64,000 nucleotides of DNA from Pararhizobium sp. YC-54 (GCF_025847205.1 NZ_JAOYTH010000001.1:372001-436000); one strand, 5' to 3'; positions 1 through 9,026 are shown, counted from the stretch's first letter. The notes: a model not told the origin generated them from the letters alone. Program-made: numbers and translations.

Positions 1-2
1 TT

Positions 3-335
3 GCGGTCGTTTCCGGCGGCAATTTCGATTTCGAACGCTTGCCCGATGTCAAGGAACGGGCCATGCGGCATGCGGGCCTGAAAAAATACTTCATCCTGCG
101 TATGGCGCAACGCCCGGGCGCTCTTAAGGACTTTCTCGGCCTGCTCGGCGAGGAGGACGATATTGCCCGGTTCGAATACCTGAAGAAATCGGCGCGCAAT
201 TTCGGCTCGATCCTGATCGGTATCGAAACCAAACATCCGGAGAACTTTCCACGGCTGAAAGCGGCCTTCGACAGCGCCGGTCTGCGCTATCAGGATATCA
301 CCGACAACGAGATACTGGCTAATCTGGTGATCTGA
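3..335 (+). CDS. ilvA: Threonine dehydratase, C-terminal end (cut by window edge)
   Basis: The reading frame is open from the first bases of the window, so this is the 3' end of a gene that starts upstream. The visible 110 residues begin with an SGGN segment typical of the end of the PLP-dependent fold of threonine ammonia-lyase. They continue into an ACT-like regulatory segment (KYFILRMAQRPGALKDF, then FEYLKKSARNFGSILIGIE). The enzyme deaminates threonine to 2-oxobutanoate for isoleucine synthesis. The PLP lysine lies outside the window, so catalytic integrity cannot be judged. The gene ends three bases before the end of the convergent hydrolase gene. Confidence 0.85.
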   Translation, partial: AVVSGGNFDFERLPDVKERAMRHAGLKKYFILRMAQRPGALKDFLGLLGEEDDIARFEYLKKSARNFGSILIGIETKHPENFPRLKAAFDSAGLRYQDITDNEILANLVI

Positions 336-337
336 TA

Positions 338-1243
338 TTATCTTTTTAATTCTGATCGTTGAATAATGTATTTAAACCAATCTATGACGTTGACTGCCAG
401 CCGCCCGGTCGTTTTCGGCGACAGCGCATCGCCAGCAATCACATGCGCGTAAGGGTCGCCGGTTTCGCCGGGATCAAGGAGGGTGGCCGGGCCGCCCCAG
501 CGCCCGGCGACCGCAGCGGTTTGCCGCGCATCGACAACCTGATCCCGCGGCGATTGAATGAACAGCGCCGGGGTTCCAATCCGTTCAAAGGGTAGCGCCC
601 GAACCTGCGCGACCAGCGATGCCACCGGCAGAAGCGCGCTGACCGGATACTCGGTCGTCCAGTAGGCGGCATGAAGGGCGTTCAATGGGACGAAGGAGCG
701 GCGGCGGCCAAGGATGAGACGTGCACTGAGACGGGCAAGCGGTGCCGTCAAAAGGAAAGCGCCACGCCCCCTGATCCTGAAATTCGGGGCCAGAAAAACG
801 GCGCCCTCGACGCGTGCCGCCAATACGGGTTGTGCCAGAGCCCAGCTGGCGAGCGCAGCACCGGTCGAGGTTGCGATGATCAGCGTCCTGTCGCCGATGA
901 GGGCTGCTACATCCAGCGCCTCGCGCATGTCCTCCTGCCAGTCTGCCACCGAGGCTTTCGCCATTGCGTCGCCGCTTTGGCCATGACCGGCGAGACGCGT
1001 GTAAAACAGGTTGGCACCCAGCGCCTTTGCCACGAGATCGGGCAGCGGGCGTACCTCGCCCTTGGACGCGGAAAATCCATGGATGTAGACGATGGCAAGC
1101 GCTGTGCGGTTCTTTGCGCCGGGGGCGGCCCAGACGATTTCCTTGGCCAATCCCGGCCGGATATCGGGGAAGGCCGATTCGCTGGCGGCGAGGCGCGCAT
1201 CGATATCGTCCAACGATCCGATAGCCGCAAAACCCGATATCAT
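338..1243 (-). CDS. Alpha/beta hydrolase
   Basis: A 301-residue alpha/beta hydrolase. An oxyanion-hole type HGFSASKGE motif sits near residue 55. The nucleophile elbow reads ATSTGA near residue 125, a variant of GxSxG with alanine first. The acid is probably in SPRDQVVD and the histidine in DPYAHVIAG, so the Ser-Asp-His triad appears complete. No signal peptide is evident, so it is probably cytoplasmic. The substrate cannot be read from the sequence; relatives are annotated as carboxylesterases or lysophospholipases. It is convergent with the threonine dehydratase gene and has no obvious operon partner. Confidence 0.75.
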   Translation of the reverse strand: MISGFAAIGSLDDIDARLAASESAFPDIRPGLAKEIVWAAPGAKNRTALAIVYIHGFSASKGEVRPLPDLVAKALGANLFYTRLAGHGQSGDAMAKASVADWQEDMREALDVAALIGDRTLIIATSTGAALASWALAQPVLAARVEGAVFLAPNFRIRGRGAFLLTAPLARLSARLILGRRRSFVPLNALHAAYWTTEYPVSALLPVASLVAQVRALPFERIGTPALFIQSPRDQVVDARQTAAVAGRWGGPATLLDPGETGDPYAHVIAGDALSPKTTGRLAVNVIDWFKYIIQRSELKR

Positions 1244-1353
1244 GATCGCGACAGCGCCCCCGTCATTCCAATTTTCCTTGAACCTGCGAGCGGATCAGCA
1301 ATGGGCGGAACTTAGCCTTTGACAGCCTTGTTTGCCATGAGTAAGTCTTTCGC

Positions 1354-1671
1354 ATGGCTTCTTTTCTGTCAAAACTGTTCGGCTTTTCCAACGGCTCCAG
1401 CACCGAGACGGCTGCGTCTTCCGGCAAGACCGCGACCTATGGCGACTGCCTGATCCGTGCCACGCCGATCCGCGAGGGAAACCAGTTCAGGCTGGCCGGG
1501 TCGATTGAAAAAGACGTCGATGGGGTCGCTCGCGTCCGCACCTTCATCCGCGCCGATGTTTTCACATCGGAGCAGGATGTGATCGACGCGACGCTGCGCA
1601 AGGCGCATCAAATCATCGACCAGCATGGGCCCTCGCTGTTTGCCGACGACGTTGCCTCGCGGCAGGTCTAG
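1354..1671 (+). CDS. HlyU-family protein
   Basis: A 105-residue protein whose middle (YGDCLIRATPIREGNQFRLAG, then FIRADVFTSEQDVIDATLRKAHQIID) matches the HlyU family, which is common in alphaproteobacteria. The family is named after a Vibrio haemolysin regulator, but the rhizobial members are short and have no recognisable winged helix, so a regulatory role is only inherited from the name. The N-terminus is a serine/threonine-rich linker. It is a single gene, read away from the hydrolase at 338-1243. Confidence 0.65.
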   Translation: MASFLSKLFGFSNGSSTETAASSGKTATYGDCLIRATPIREGNQFRLAGSIEKDVDGVARVRTFIRADVFTSEQDVIDATLRKAHQIIDQHGPSLFADDVASRQV

Positions 1672-1880
1672 TCCCCGACAATCGTAAAATTCAGTTTATC
1701 GGCCTGCCACTGGCAGATGGCTTTGCTGCGAAAAGTTGAAAGTTCGCCAAGCGGTCAATTGTTGCGACTTGCTAGTCGGTTCGACGGGCTTTTTAGCAAT
1801 CGGCGGACCGCGCCTCTAAACGTTTCTTTAAATTTGACGCTTATAGATTCGCGGAATGAAATCCGAGTGAATGTCTGCCA

Positions 1881-3131
1881 ATGACCAATGTAGTCCTCTT
1901 TCTCTGCGAAGGCCTTGTCTACGTCGCAGTCATGGTCACGTTGCTGCATCTGCGTTACCGGCTCGGCCTCGGCGTCTTTATCGCAGCCCTTGGCGTTCTG
2001 CATTTCATCGAGACCTATCTGGCGGCCGTCTTTTACGTGCAGCTGCCATTCGGCGTGATTTCTCCAGGTTCCGCAGTGCTGTTTGCCGGCAAGCTGATGA
2101 TGATCCTTCTTCTCTATGTGAAGGAGGACGCAGCGACCGTCCGCCAGCCGATCTACGGCCTGCTGGCCGGTAATTTCCTCACCGTAGCGCTCAGCCTGCT
2201 TCTGCAGATGCACCAGACGGTTTCGGCGGTCCCGAACCGGAGCGCTGATCTGGCCTTCATCGACGAGATGGGCTGGCTGATGCTGTGGGGAACGCTGCTG
2301 CTCTATCTCGATTCGCTGTTGATCATCCTGCTCTATGAACGGATCGGCCGCTTTATGCGTGGCCTGCTTACGCTGCGTTTTCTGATTTGCGGCGTCGTGG
2401 TGCTGACCTTCGACCAGGCAGGTTTCTACCTCGCCCTGCATGCGCTGAACGGCGCGCCGGCCGAAGTGTTCTGGGGCGGCTGGGTTGCCAAGATGGGAGC
2501 GGCCGTCCTCTATTCGACCGTGCTTGGCGCCTACCTGCACTTTTCCAGCCATTCGGTGCTGTCCGTGTCCCGGCAACCGATCGGCGATATCTTCAACGCG
2601 CTGACCTTCCGGGAGCGCTATGAGGACCTCTTGTCGAAGTCAGGCCGGGACATGCTGACCGGTGTGCTCGACCGCAGCCGGTTCGAATTCGAAGCCCCGC
2701 GATTGATCCGCAATGCATTGTCGTCCGGCGGCGTCAGCCTGATCATGATCGACGCCGATCACTTCAAGAGCGTCAACGACCGCTTTGGTCATCTCGAAGG
2801 CGACCATGTGCTGAAATCGATCGCCGATGCGATACAGTCCAGCCTGCGCCAGAGCGATCACCTCTTTCGCTACGGAGGAGAAGAGTTTGTCGTCCTTTGC
2901 GATGGGCTCGATCCTGCCAGCGCGCTGTCGCGCGCAGAAGAACTTCGCCAGCGTGTACTGACCCATGTGACGACGCCGGATCGTTCGGCGGTGACTATCA
3001 GCATCGGTATTGCGTCGATGCCGGACGATGGCTTAACGACAAGGGAGCTGCTGTCGAAAGCCGATGCGCGTCTTTACGAAGCCAAGCGACAGGGACGCAA
3101 CTGCGTCGTTGGCAACGTTTTGACGGCTTGA
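1881..3131 (+). CDS. Membrane-anchored diguanylate cyclase (GGDEF)
   Basis: 416 residues. The first ~230 are hydrophobic, with about six or seven membrane segments, and contain no recognisable periplasmic sensor domain. A linker leads to a C-terminal GGDEF domain. The active-site loop is GGEEF at residues 332-336. An inhibitory I-site RxxD (R323, D326) lies exactly five residues upstream, so an active, product-inhibited diguanylate cyclase making c-di-GMP is expected. There is no EAL domain. The N-terminal membrane module probably senses a signal, but which one cannot be inferred. It stands alone, convergent with the Lrp-type regulator. Confidence 0.88.
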   Translation: MTNVVLFLCEGLVYVAVMVTLLHLRYRLGLGVFIAALGVLHFIETYLAAVFYVQLPFGVISPGSAVLFAGKLMMILLLYVKEDAATVRQPIYGLLAGNFLTVALSLLLQMHQTVSAVPNRSADLAFIDEMGWLMLWGTLLLYLDSLLIILLYERIGRFMRGLLTLRFLICGVVVLTFDQAGFYLALHALNGAPAEVFWGGWVAKMGAAVLYSTVLGAYLHFSSHSVLSVSRQPIGDIFNALTFRERYEDLLSKSGRDMLTGVLDRSRFEFEAPRLIRNALSSGGVSLIMIDADHFKSVNDRFGHLEGDHVLKSIADAIQSSLRQSDHLFRYGGEEFVVLCDGLDPASALSRAEELRQRVLTHVTTPDRSAVTISIGIASMPDDGLTTRELLSKADARLYEAKRQGRNCVVGNVLTA

Positions 3132-3144
3132 AAAGCGCAAATGC

Positions 3145-3597
3145 TCAAACGCCGACATTCGGCCGGTCGATGATTTCGCGCAGTGAAAAGCTGGAATTGA
3201 TCTTGACCACGTGGGGCAGGGCCGAAAGCCAATCCCGGTGGATGCGCTCATAGTCTTCAAGGTCCTTGGCCGCGACGCGCAGGATATAATCGTATTCTCC
3301 CGACATCAGATAGCAGACCAGCACGTTAGGACACAGCTTCACCGCGGCCTCGAACTCCGTCAAGGTCTTGGCAAACTGGCCTGAAAGCGAGATGTGGACG
3401 ATGACCATGATGCGATAATCGAGCGCCTTGTGCGACAGGCGCGCATGATAGCCGCTGATGACGCCGGATTTTTCGAGAATATCGACCCGGCGCGAACATG
3501 CGGACGCTGATAGACCGACTTTTTCGGCCAGCTCCGCATTGGCGATCCGGCCGTTCTGCTGCAGAACCCTCAAAATCGCAGCATCAATTGTATCCAT
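3145..3597 (-). CDS. Lrp/AsnC-family transcriptional regulator, probably controls ald
   Basis: About 150 residues: an N-terminal helix-turn-helix (DAAILRVLQQNGR, then NAELAEKVGLSASACSRRVDILEKSGVI) followed by a RAM/AsnC ligand-binding domain. The start at 3597 (MDTIDAAI) is preferred over an in-frame start 15 codons upstream because Lrp proteins normally begin just before this first helix. It is divergent from alanine dehydrogenase, with 164 bases between the starts. This is the classic arrangement in which an Lrp-type activator (AldR/BkdR-like) responds to alanine and controls ald. The regulatory link is inferred from position. Confidence 0.85.
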   Translation of the reverse strand: MDTIDAAILRVLQQNGRIANAELAEKVGLSASACSRRVDILEKSGVISGYHARLSHKALDYRIMVIVHISLSGQFAKTLTEFEAAVKLCPNVLVCYLMSGEYDYILRVAAKDLEDYERIHRDWLSALPHVVKINSSFSLREIIDRPNVGV

Positions 3598-3761
3598 CGC
3601 AGACAATCGAATATCCTTCGAATTTTTCCCATAAGAACGCAATAATCCGCGAAATATTACGATATCCGCTCATCACTTTGCAAGGACATGCGGCGATCTT
3701 TCTGTTTCTTTACGCGGGTAAAACAACCATGGCGAAAGCCGTATAGGAGAGGAACGCAAAG
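3598..3761. promoter_or_regulatory. Divergent lrp-ald control region
   Basis: AT-rich 164-base spacer between the divergent regulator and ald, far richer in A and T than the flanking genes. Lrp-type regulators bind such AT-rich stretches. No single palindromic operator could be picked out with confidence. A ribosome binding site (AGGAG) lies just before the ald start. Confidence 0.4.
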
Positions 3762-4880
3762 ATGCGTGTCGGTTGCCCGAAGGAAATCAAAAACCATGAA
3801 TATCGTGTCGGCCTGACGCCCGGATCGGTGAGGGAGTATGTGGCGCATGGCCACGAGGTGATCATCGAAACAAAGGCGGGCGCAGGAATTGGCGCGGAAG
3901 ACGACAGCTATCGGGCGGCGGGCGCGAAAATCGTTGCCACGGCCAAGGATGTGTTTGAAAAAGCCGACATGATCGTCAAGGTCAAGGAGCCGCAGCCTTC
4001 CGAATGGGCGCAGCTTCGCGACGGTCAGATCCTCTACACCTATTTGCATCTTGCACCCGATCCGGAACAGACCAAAGGTCTGCTTGGCTCCGGTGTGACG
4101 GCGATCGCCTACGAAACGGTCACCGACGATCGCGGCGGCCTGCCGCTCTTGGCACCGATGTCGGAAGTGGCCGGCCGCCTGGCCATCCAGGCCGGCGCCA
4201 CATCGTTGCAGAAAGCCAATGGCGGCCGCGGCATCCTGCTCGGCGGCGTGCCTGGCGTGCTGCCCGCAAAGGTCGCGGTGATCGGCGGCGGCGTCGTCGG
4301 GCTGCATGCGGCGCGCATGGCAGCCGGCCTTGGCGCCGATGTCAGCATCCTCGATCGTTCCATTCCGCGTCTGCGCCAGCTCGACGACCTGTTTGCCGGA
4401 CGCGTCCATACCCGGTTTTCGACCATCGATGCGCTGGAAGAAGAAGTCTTCTCGGCCGATCTCGTCATTGGCGCCGTGCTCATCCCGGGTGCTGCCGCTC
4501 CGAAACTGGTGACGCGCGAAATGCTCTCCGGCATGAAGAAGGGTGCGGTCATCGTCGATGTCGCCATCGACCAGGGAGGCTGCTTCGAGACCTCGCATGC
4601 AACGACGCATTCCGATCCGACCTATGAAGTCGACGGCATCGTGCACTATTGCGTCGCCAACATGCCCGGCGCCGTTCCGGTGACCTCCGCGCATGCACTC
4701 AACAACGCGACGCTGTTCTACGGCCTGCAGCTTGCCGACCGTGGCCTGAAGGCGATTGCCGAGGACCGGCATTTGCGCGCCGGCCTGAACGTCCATAAGG
4801 GACGCGTGACCAACAAGGCGGTGGCCGAAGCGCTTGGCTATGAGAACCATGCCCCGGAAGCCGTGTTGATGATCGCCTGA
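3762..4880 (+). CDS. ald: Alanine dehydrogenase
   Basis: 372 residues, the usual family length. It catalyses the reversible NAD-dependent deamination of L-alanine to pyruvate and ammonium, in the cytoplasm. The start MRVGCPKEIKNHEYRVGLTP is the family signature. The substrate-binding lysine region (KVKEPQPSE), the catalytic histidine region (YTYLHLAPD), the Rossmann glycine motif (VIGGGVVGLHAARMA, near residues 170-185) and the IVDVAIDQGG segment are all present. The gene is monocistronic: divergent from the Lrp-type gene on the left and closed by a strong hairpin terminator on the right. Confidence 0.95.
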   Translation: MRVGCPKEIKNHEYRVGLTPGSVREYVAHGHEVIIETKAGAGIGAEDDSYRAAGAKIVATAKDVFEKADMIVKVKEPQPSEWAQLRDGQILYTYLHLAPDPEQTKGLLGSGVTAIAYETVTDDRGGLPLLAPMSEVAGRLAIQAGATSLQKANGGRGILLGGVPGVLPAKVAVIGGGVVGLHAARMAAGLGADVSILDRSIPRLRQLDDLFAGRVHTRFSTIDALEEEVFSADLVIGAVLIPGAAAPKLVTREMLSGMKKGAVIVDVAIDQGGCFETSHATTHSDPTYEVDGIVHYCVANMPGAVPVTSAHALNNATLFYGLQLADRGLKAIAEDRHLRAGLNVHKGRVTNKAVAEALGYENHAPEAVLMIA

Positions 4881-4906
4881 GCATAGTCAGGAGACACGAT
4901 CAGGGG

Positions 4907-4936
4907 CGGGGCCGGGAATTTCCGGCCCCGTTTTTT
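4907..4936 (+). terminator. Rho-independent terminator after ald
   Basis: A perfect 9-bp stem (CGGGGCCGG pairing with CCGGCCCCG) with a short AATTT-type loop, followed by six T residues. It lies 26 bases after the ald stop and ends at the stop codon of the convergent DUF1203 gene. Confidence 0.9.
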
Positions 4937-5409
4937 CATGCCCGCTCGATGCGGCATTGATAGCAATTGTTGCGGGCCGAGCGGACATGGACATAGGCGA
5001 TGTCCTCCCGCTGCAGCAGCTCGGTTGCGCGGTCACCGATATTGTCCACCGGAACGACCGTGCCGCTGCCATAGACGATCCGGTCGTCCTCGCCATAGCC
5101 ACGCAGCAGATAATCCTTGCTGCTCGTCAGGATTGGCGGCACCGCGTTGCCATTGGCATAGGCCTCGCACTCTTCCGCATGCAGGAAGATGGGCCCGGTT
5201 TCCGCATAGGGCTGGAGTTCCGGAAACGGACGGTAGGCGAGGATCAGGTAGGGATCGCCGAGGCCGATATTGGCGAGGCAATGGCGGCAGGGCATGCCCT
5301 GGCCGTCGGAGACATGCAGCTCAGGTCTCAGGCCGTAGGCATCGGGCTCGCGACGCCGATAGCGCGCGGCAAGATCGCTCGGCATCGGTTTGTAACGCAG
5401 GTTGATCAT
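4936..5409 (-). CDS. DUF1203 family protein
   Basis: 157 residues matching the DUF1203 family: a CRHCLANIGLGDPYLILAY segment near residues 40-60, a FLHAEECEAY segment, and a C-terminal RSARNNCYQCRIERA. The conserved Cys/His residues (CRHC, HAEEC, CYQC) suggest metal binding or redox chemistry, but the family has no assigned function. No signal peptide or membrane segment is seen. The gene stands alone between ald and the sulfurtransferase operon. Confidence 0.7.
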   Translation of the reverse strand: MINLRYKPMPSDLAARYRRREPDAYGLRPELHVSDGQGMPCRHCLANIGLGDPYLILAYRPFPELQPYAETGPIFLHAEECEAYANGNAVPPILTSSKDYLLRGYGEDDRIVYGSGTVVPVDNIGDRATELLQREDIAYVHVRSARNNCYQCRIERA

Positions 5410-5487
5410 CAGTTCCTCCTTGTTTTATGGCGGAGAAACTAACATTCACCCAAAACGGGCAACACCCGATTCTTGCCGGCCTGAACG

Positions 5488-6063
5488 TCACAGGCTCAGG
5501 GCAAACGCCAACAGCTCGTCATTGCTCAAGGGCTGGACCAACGCGTCATGGGTCGACACCGGGGAGAAGCCGAAACGCTGGTAGAGCTGCAATGCGCGGG
5601 GGTGATCGAGCGTGTTTGTCGCGACACGCACTGTTTTCGGATTCAAGCTCCAGGCGGCGTAGAGCGTCTGCAACAGGAACCATTTGCCGAGCCCGAGGCC
5701 GAGCGCGTGTTCGAACATGCCGAAATGAGAAAGCTCGACTGTGTCCTCATCCACTTGCAGCAGTTCGAAAAATCCGGCCGGTGCACCGTTGACATAGAGC
5801 ACGGTGACGGCATTGCGCTTGTCATGGAGGACCGCCGCAAGTTCCGCATCGCTCATCCTCAGCCGGTCGACCCAGTTCCAGCGCCGCCCGACCCGCAGAT
5901 ACAGGAACCGATAGAATGACAGCGGGATTTCCGGCACGCGCATGATCGCTGTCTGGATATTGACCGGCACCGGCAGGCTCTGTTTGGGCGCGACCGTCAT
6001 TTCCAGCTCGGTGACGCGCACTGCCAGCGGCTCCATAACCGTACCCTTTGCCATTCTGATCAT
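5488..6063 (-). CDS. GNAT-family N-acetyltransferase
   Basis: About 190 residues with an acetyltransferase fold: substrate side FYRFLYLRVGRRWNWVDR, central strand APAGFFELLQVDEDTVELSHFGM, acetyl-CoA loop EHALGLGLGKWFLLQTLYAAW, then NTLDHPRALQLYQRFGFSPV near the C-terminus. The start at 6063 is preferred because its ATG overlaps the TGA of the upstream sulfurtransferase (ATGA), implying translational coupling. A second ATG lies three codons later. It is the last gene of the cysK-alaX-sulfurtransferase operon. The acyl acceptor is unknown. Confidence 0.8.
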   Translation of the reverse strand: MIRMAKGTVMEPLAVRVTELEMTVAPKQSLPVPVNIQTAIMRVPEIPLSFYRFLYLRVGRRWNWVDRLRMSDAELAAVLHDKRNAVTVLYVNGAPAGFFELLQVDEDTVELSHFGMFEHALGLGLGKWFLLQTLYAAWSLNPKTVRVATNTLDHPRALQLYQRFGFSPVSTHDALVQPLSNDELLAFALSL

Positions 6064-6914
6064 TCTTTCCCGGTAACGACGGCCGTGTCTGCCCGGCTGC
6101 CCCATTCGGACCAGGACCCATCATAGAGCTTATTGTCCTTATGGCCCAGCGATTGCAGCGCAAGCATGATGATCGCCGCGGTCACGCCGGAACCGCAGGT
6201 GGTGGTGACGGGCTTGTCGAGGTCGATGCCCGCCGCTTCGATCGTCTCGCGCAGGGCTTCGAGCGACTTGAGTTTTCCGCCGATCGAAAAAACGCCGGAT
6301 GGCAGGCTCTTTGCACCGGGCATATGGCCGGATCGCATGCCGGCTCGCGGCTCGGCTTCCTCGCCGGTAAAGCGCGCGGCACCGCGTGCATCGGCGATCT
6401 GGCGAGAGCCGGTGGCGACGATCTCGCTCATTTGCGCAAACGAGGTCACGACTTCGGCGTTGAACTGCGGATGGAATGTTGCAGGCGCGGGCTGCGGGAC
6501 ATCGGTGGTGACCGGGCGGCCCTCGGCCTTCCAGCCATCGATACCGCCATCCAGTACGAACACCGTTTTTGCTCCCATGGTACGCAATAGCCACCAGACG
6601 CGCGGTGCGGTAAAGATGCCGGGACCATCATAGACAACGATCGTATCGCTCTCGCTGATCCCGAGCTTGCCAACCGATTGCGCAAAGGATGCGGGCGAGG
6701 GGATGGTGTGCGGCAGGCCGCTGGTCAGATCGGCGATGGCATCCTGATCGTAGAAGACGGCTCCGGGAATGTGGCCGGCCGCGTATTCGGCCTTCGGATC
6801 CCGGTTCTGCGCCGGCAGGTACCAGGATGCATCGACAATCTTCACCGAAGGGTCGGGCAGCTTCTGCTCAAGCCAATCAGCCGATACGACGAAAGCGCTC
6901 TTTTGTTCGGTCAT
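6060..6914 (-). CDS. sseA: 3-mercaptopyruvate/thiosulfate sulfurtransferase
   Basis: 284 residues in two rhodanese domains. The N-terminal one is inactive and carries the substrate-orientation segment VDASWYLP. The C-terminal one has the active cysteine C240 in the loop CGSGVTA. A CG[ST]GVT loop is typical of 3-mercaptopyruvate sulfurtransferase rather than thiosulfate rhodanese (CRxGx[R/T]), so transfer of sulfur from mercaptopyruvate to thiol acceptors is the best reading. It is cytoplasmic. It lies between alaX (16-base gap) and the GNAT gene (overlap), downstream of cysteine synthase, which suits a cysteine/sulfur operon. Confidence 0.88.
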   Translation of the reverse strand: MTEQKSAFVVSADWLEQKLPDPSVKIVDASWYLPAQNRDPKAEYAAGHIPGAVFYDQDAIADLTSGLPHTIPSPASFAQSVGKLGISESDTIVVYDGPGIFTAPRVWWLLRTMGAKTVFVLDGGIDGWKAEGRPVTTDVPQPAPATFHPQFNAEVVTSFAQMSEIVATGSRQIADARGAARFTGEEAEPRAGMRSGHMPGAKSLPSGVFSIGGKLKSLEALRETIEAAGIDLDKPVTTTCGSGVTAAIIMLALQSLGHKDNKLYDGSWSEWGSRADTAVVTGKE

Positions 6915-6929
6915 CGATTTACTTTCCGG

Positions 6930-7673
6930 TCAAAGGGTTGAAGCGGCGTCCGGCGTGCCGAAACGAATACGAAAACGCCGGTTTTCCTTACCCTTCTTTT
7001 CGATCTTGGCGATGTGGATGGCGCCGACTTCCTGGGTTTCGGACACATGGGTGCCGCCGCAGGGCTGGCTGTCGACCGACGCGCTTTCACCGATGCAGAC
7101 AAGGCTGACACGGCCAAGGCCCATCGGCGGGCGGACATTCTTCGATTTGACGATATCGGGATTGGCGGCCAGTTCGGCGTCGGTGATCCATTGCAGATAG
7201 ACCGGATGATTACCCTTAACCAGCGCCATCATCGCGGCCGTGACGGCATCCTTGTCGATGGTTTCGCTCATGTCGAAATCGACCCGGCTTTCATCCTCGC
7301 CAACGGCAGCACCCGTAATCGGAAACTGACAGACGACGGAGAGGAGATGGCAGGCCGTGTGCATGCGCATCAACCTGTAGCGCCGCGCCCAGTCGATGTG
7401 CAGCACCAGCTTTTCACCGGCCTGCACGGCGGGCTGATCGGCTGCCGGAACGTGGATGATGATGTCCTTGGTGTCGCCATGGCGGGTGGTTGCGATCTCG
7501 ATGCGGCTGCCGTCGGCGCGCTCGAAAAAGCCGTTGTCGCCGGGCTGGCCGCCCGAGGTCGCGTAAAAACAGGTCTGATCGAGCTCGATGCCGCCGTCTT
7601 CCCGTATTCCCGTGACGATCGCCTCCGTGGTTGAAAGGTAGAAATCGTCACGAAAAAGGGCAGTCGTTGTCAT
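6930..7673 (-). CDS. alaX: Alanyl-tRNA editing protein AlaX
   Basis: 247 residues, the AlaX-M size class. It hydrolyses Ser-tRNA(Ala) and related mischarged tRNAs in trans. The zinc site of the AlaRS editing domain is present as MHTACH (HxxxH) and CGGTHV (CxxxH). The N-terminal part (FYATSGGQPGDNGFF) corresponds to the glycine-rich region of longer AlaX forms. It lies seven bases after cysteine synthase and sixteen before the sulfurtransferase, in the same operon. Confidence 0.88.
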   Translation of the reverse strand: MTTTALFRDDFYLSTTEAIVTGIREDGGIELDQTCFYATSGGQPGDNGFFERADGSRIEIATTRHGDTKDIIIHVPAADQPAVQAGEKLVLHIDWARRYRLMRMHTACHLLSVVCQFPITGAAVGEDESRVDFDMSETIDKDAVTAAMMALVKGNHPVYLQWITDAELAANPDIVKSKNVRPPMGLGRVSLVCIGESASVDSQPCGGTHVSETQEVGAIHIAKIEKKGKENRRFRIRFGTPDAASTL

Positions 7674-7680
7674 GAGATGC

Positions 7681-8721
7681 TTATCCGGCTGGTTCGTATG
7701 GCACCGTTATTCCGGAATTCCGCGTCAGCCAGGCCGGAACAGGAAGGCCCTTGGACTTCAGAAATGCCGGATTGAACAGCTTCGACTGATAGCGGTTACC
7801 ATAGTCGCAGAGGATCGTCACGATGGTATGTCCCGGTCCCATATCTTTTGCCAGGCGAATGGCGCCGGCAATGTTGATGCCGGAGGAGCCGCCGACGCAG
7901 ATGCCTTCCTTTTCAACGAGATCGAACACCAGAGGCACTGCTTCCGTATCCGGAACCTGATAGGCGAAATCCGGTGTGAAGCCTTCGAGGTTGGCGGTGA
8001 TGCGGCCCTGGCCGATGCCTTCGGTGATCGATCCGCCAGATGATTTCAACTCGCCATGGGCATAAAAATTGTAGAGTGCGGCCCCTTCAGGGTCTGCGAT
8101 ACCGATCTTGATATCCGGGTTCTTCGCCTTGAGGCCAAGGGCGACGCCGGCCAGCGTGCCGCCGGAGCCGACCGCGCAGATGAAACCATTGACCTTGCCG
8201 CCGGTATCCCGCCAGATTTCCGGCGCAGTCGTTTCCACATGCGCGTCGCGGTTGGCGACATTGTCGAACTGGTTCGCCCAGATCGCGCCGTTCGGCTCGG
8301 TCTTTGCCAATTCAGCGGCGAGCCGGCCGGACAGTTTGACGTAATTGTTGGGGTTCTTGTAGGGAACCGCCGGGACCTCGATGAGTTCGGCGCCCAGCAG
8401 GCGCAACGCGTCCTTCTTCTCCTCGCTCTGCGTCTCGGGGATGACGATGACCGTGCGATAGCCAAGTGCCTGGGCGACCATGGCAAGGCCGATGCCGGTA
8501 TTGCCGGCGGTCCCTTCGACGATGACGCCGCCCGGCTTAAGCTGGCCGGATTTTTCGGCCTGGCGGATGATCGACAGCGCGGCGCGATCCTTGACCGACT
8601 GGCCCGGATTGAGGAACTCCGCCTTGCCGAGAATGGTGCATCCCGTTGCCTCGGATGCACCCTTGAGGCGGATCAGCGGCGTGTTGCCGATGGCATCGAG
8701 AACGGAGGGCAGAACGGACAT
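7681..8721 (-). CDS. cysK: Cysteine synthase (O-acetylserine sulfhydrylase)
   Basis: 346 residues, fold type II PLP enzyme. The PLP lysine is K44 in NPGQSVKDRAA. The substrate loop (EGTAGNTGIGLA) and the phosphate-binding glycine loop (AVGSGGTLAG) are intact, and IGNTPLIRL opens the protein. It converts O-acetylserine and sulfide to cysteine in the cytoplasm. It has a C-terminal extension relative to the ~310-residue E. coli CysK, common in rhizobial homologues; a cystathionine-beta-synthase-like side activity is possible. It is the first gene of a four-gene minus-strand operon, with its promoter in the 8722-9026 spacer. Confidence 0.9.
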   Translation of the reverse strand: MSVLPSVLDAIGNTPLIRLKGASEATGCTILGKAEFLNPGQSVKDRAALSIIRQAEKSGQLKPGGVIVEGTAGNTGIGLAMVAQALGYRTVIVIPETQSEEKKDALRLLGAELIEVPAVPYKNPNNYVKLSGRLAAELAKTEPNGAIWANQFDNVANRDAHVETTAPEIWRDTGGKVNGFICAVGSGGTLAGVALGLKAKNPDIKIGIADPEGAALYNFYAHGELKSSGGSITEGIGQGRITANLEGFTPDFAYQVPDTEAVPLVFDLVEKEGICVGGSSGINIAGAIRLAKDMGPGHTIVTILCDYGNRYQSKLFNPAFLKSKGLPVPAWLTRNSGITVPYEPAG

Positions 8722-9026
8722 GAGCGAACCTCTTGGCTGCGGGAACGATGGTCAGGCGGGTGCCTGGACTTTGGTAATGCGCTAAAAGCGGCCCGTGTGG
8801 AACCGCCGGTCTTAACGGCATGCGCAGTTTAACATACCGGAATCCTGTCGTCTTTTCGTCCGGGAAGTGCGGCGAAGCAAGAAATAGTGTTTCAACTGCG
8901 TGGCATGACGGGCAAAAAATGCCCCGCGGCGGCCTTGTGCAGGTCAAACCCGGGTGATCCATTTCTTGACCCTTGGCGTAGTGAGGCGATAGTTTTCGCG
9001 GCTTACTCCGGCAGGACAGGTTTGAA
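8722..9026. other. Spacer between cysK and the ChrR-like gene
   Basis: 305 bases holding the divergent promoters of cysK (minus) and the ChrR-like gene (plus). No RNA gene or convincing short gene is seen. The only motif of note is a TGATCC element near the right end, described separately. Confidence 0.5.
8955..8984 (+). promoter_or_regulatory. Possible ECF (RpoE/ChrR-type) promoter
   Basis: TGATCC (8955-8960), then an 18-base spacer and TAGTGA (8979-8984), 42 bases before the ChrR-like start. Promoters of the Rhodobacter RpoE/ChrR class use TGATCC as the -35 element with a TA-rich -10 about 18 bases on. The -10 match is partial and a six-base motif can occur by chance, so this is tentative. 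Confidence 0.25.

Noticed and set aside
1755..2576. A 273-codon minus-strand frame opposite the diguanylate cyclase
   Set aside because: The product is glutamine/histidine-rich without domain features, and the plus-strand GGDEF gene explains the region.
3657..4850. A 397-codon minus-strand frame opposite ald
   Set aside because: Antisense shadow of alanine dehydrogenase; composition is atypical for a protein.
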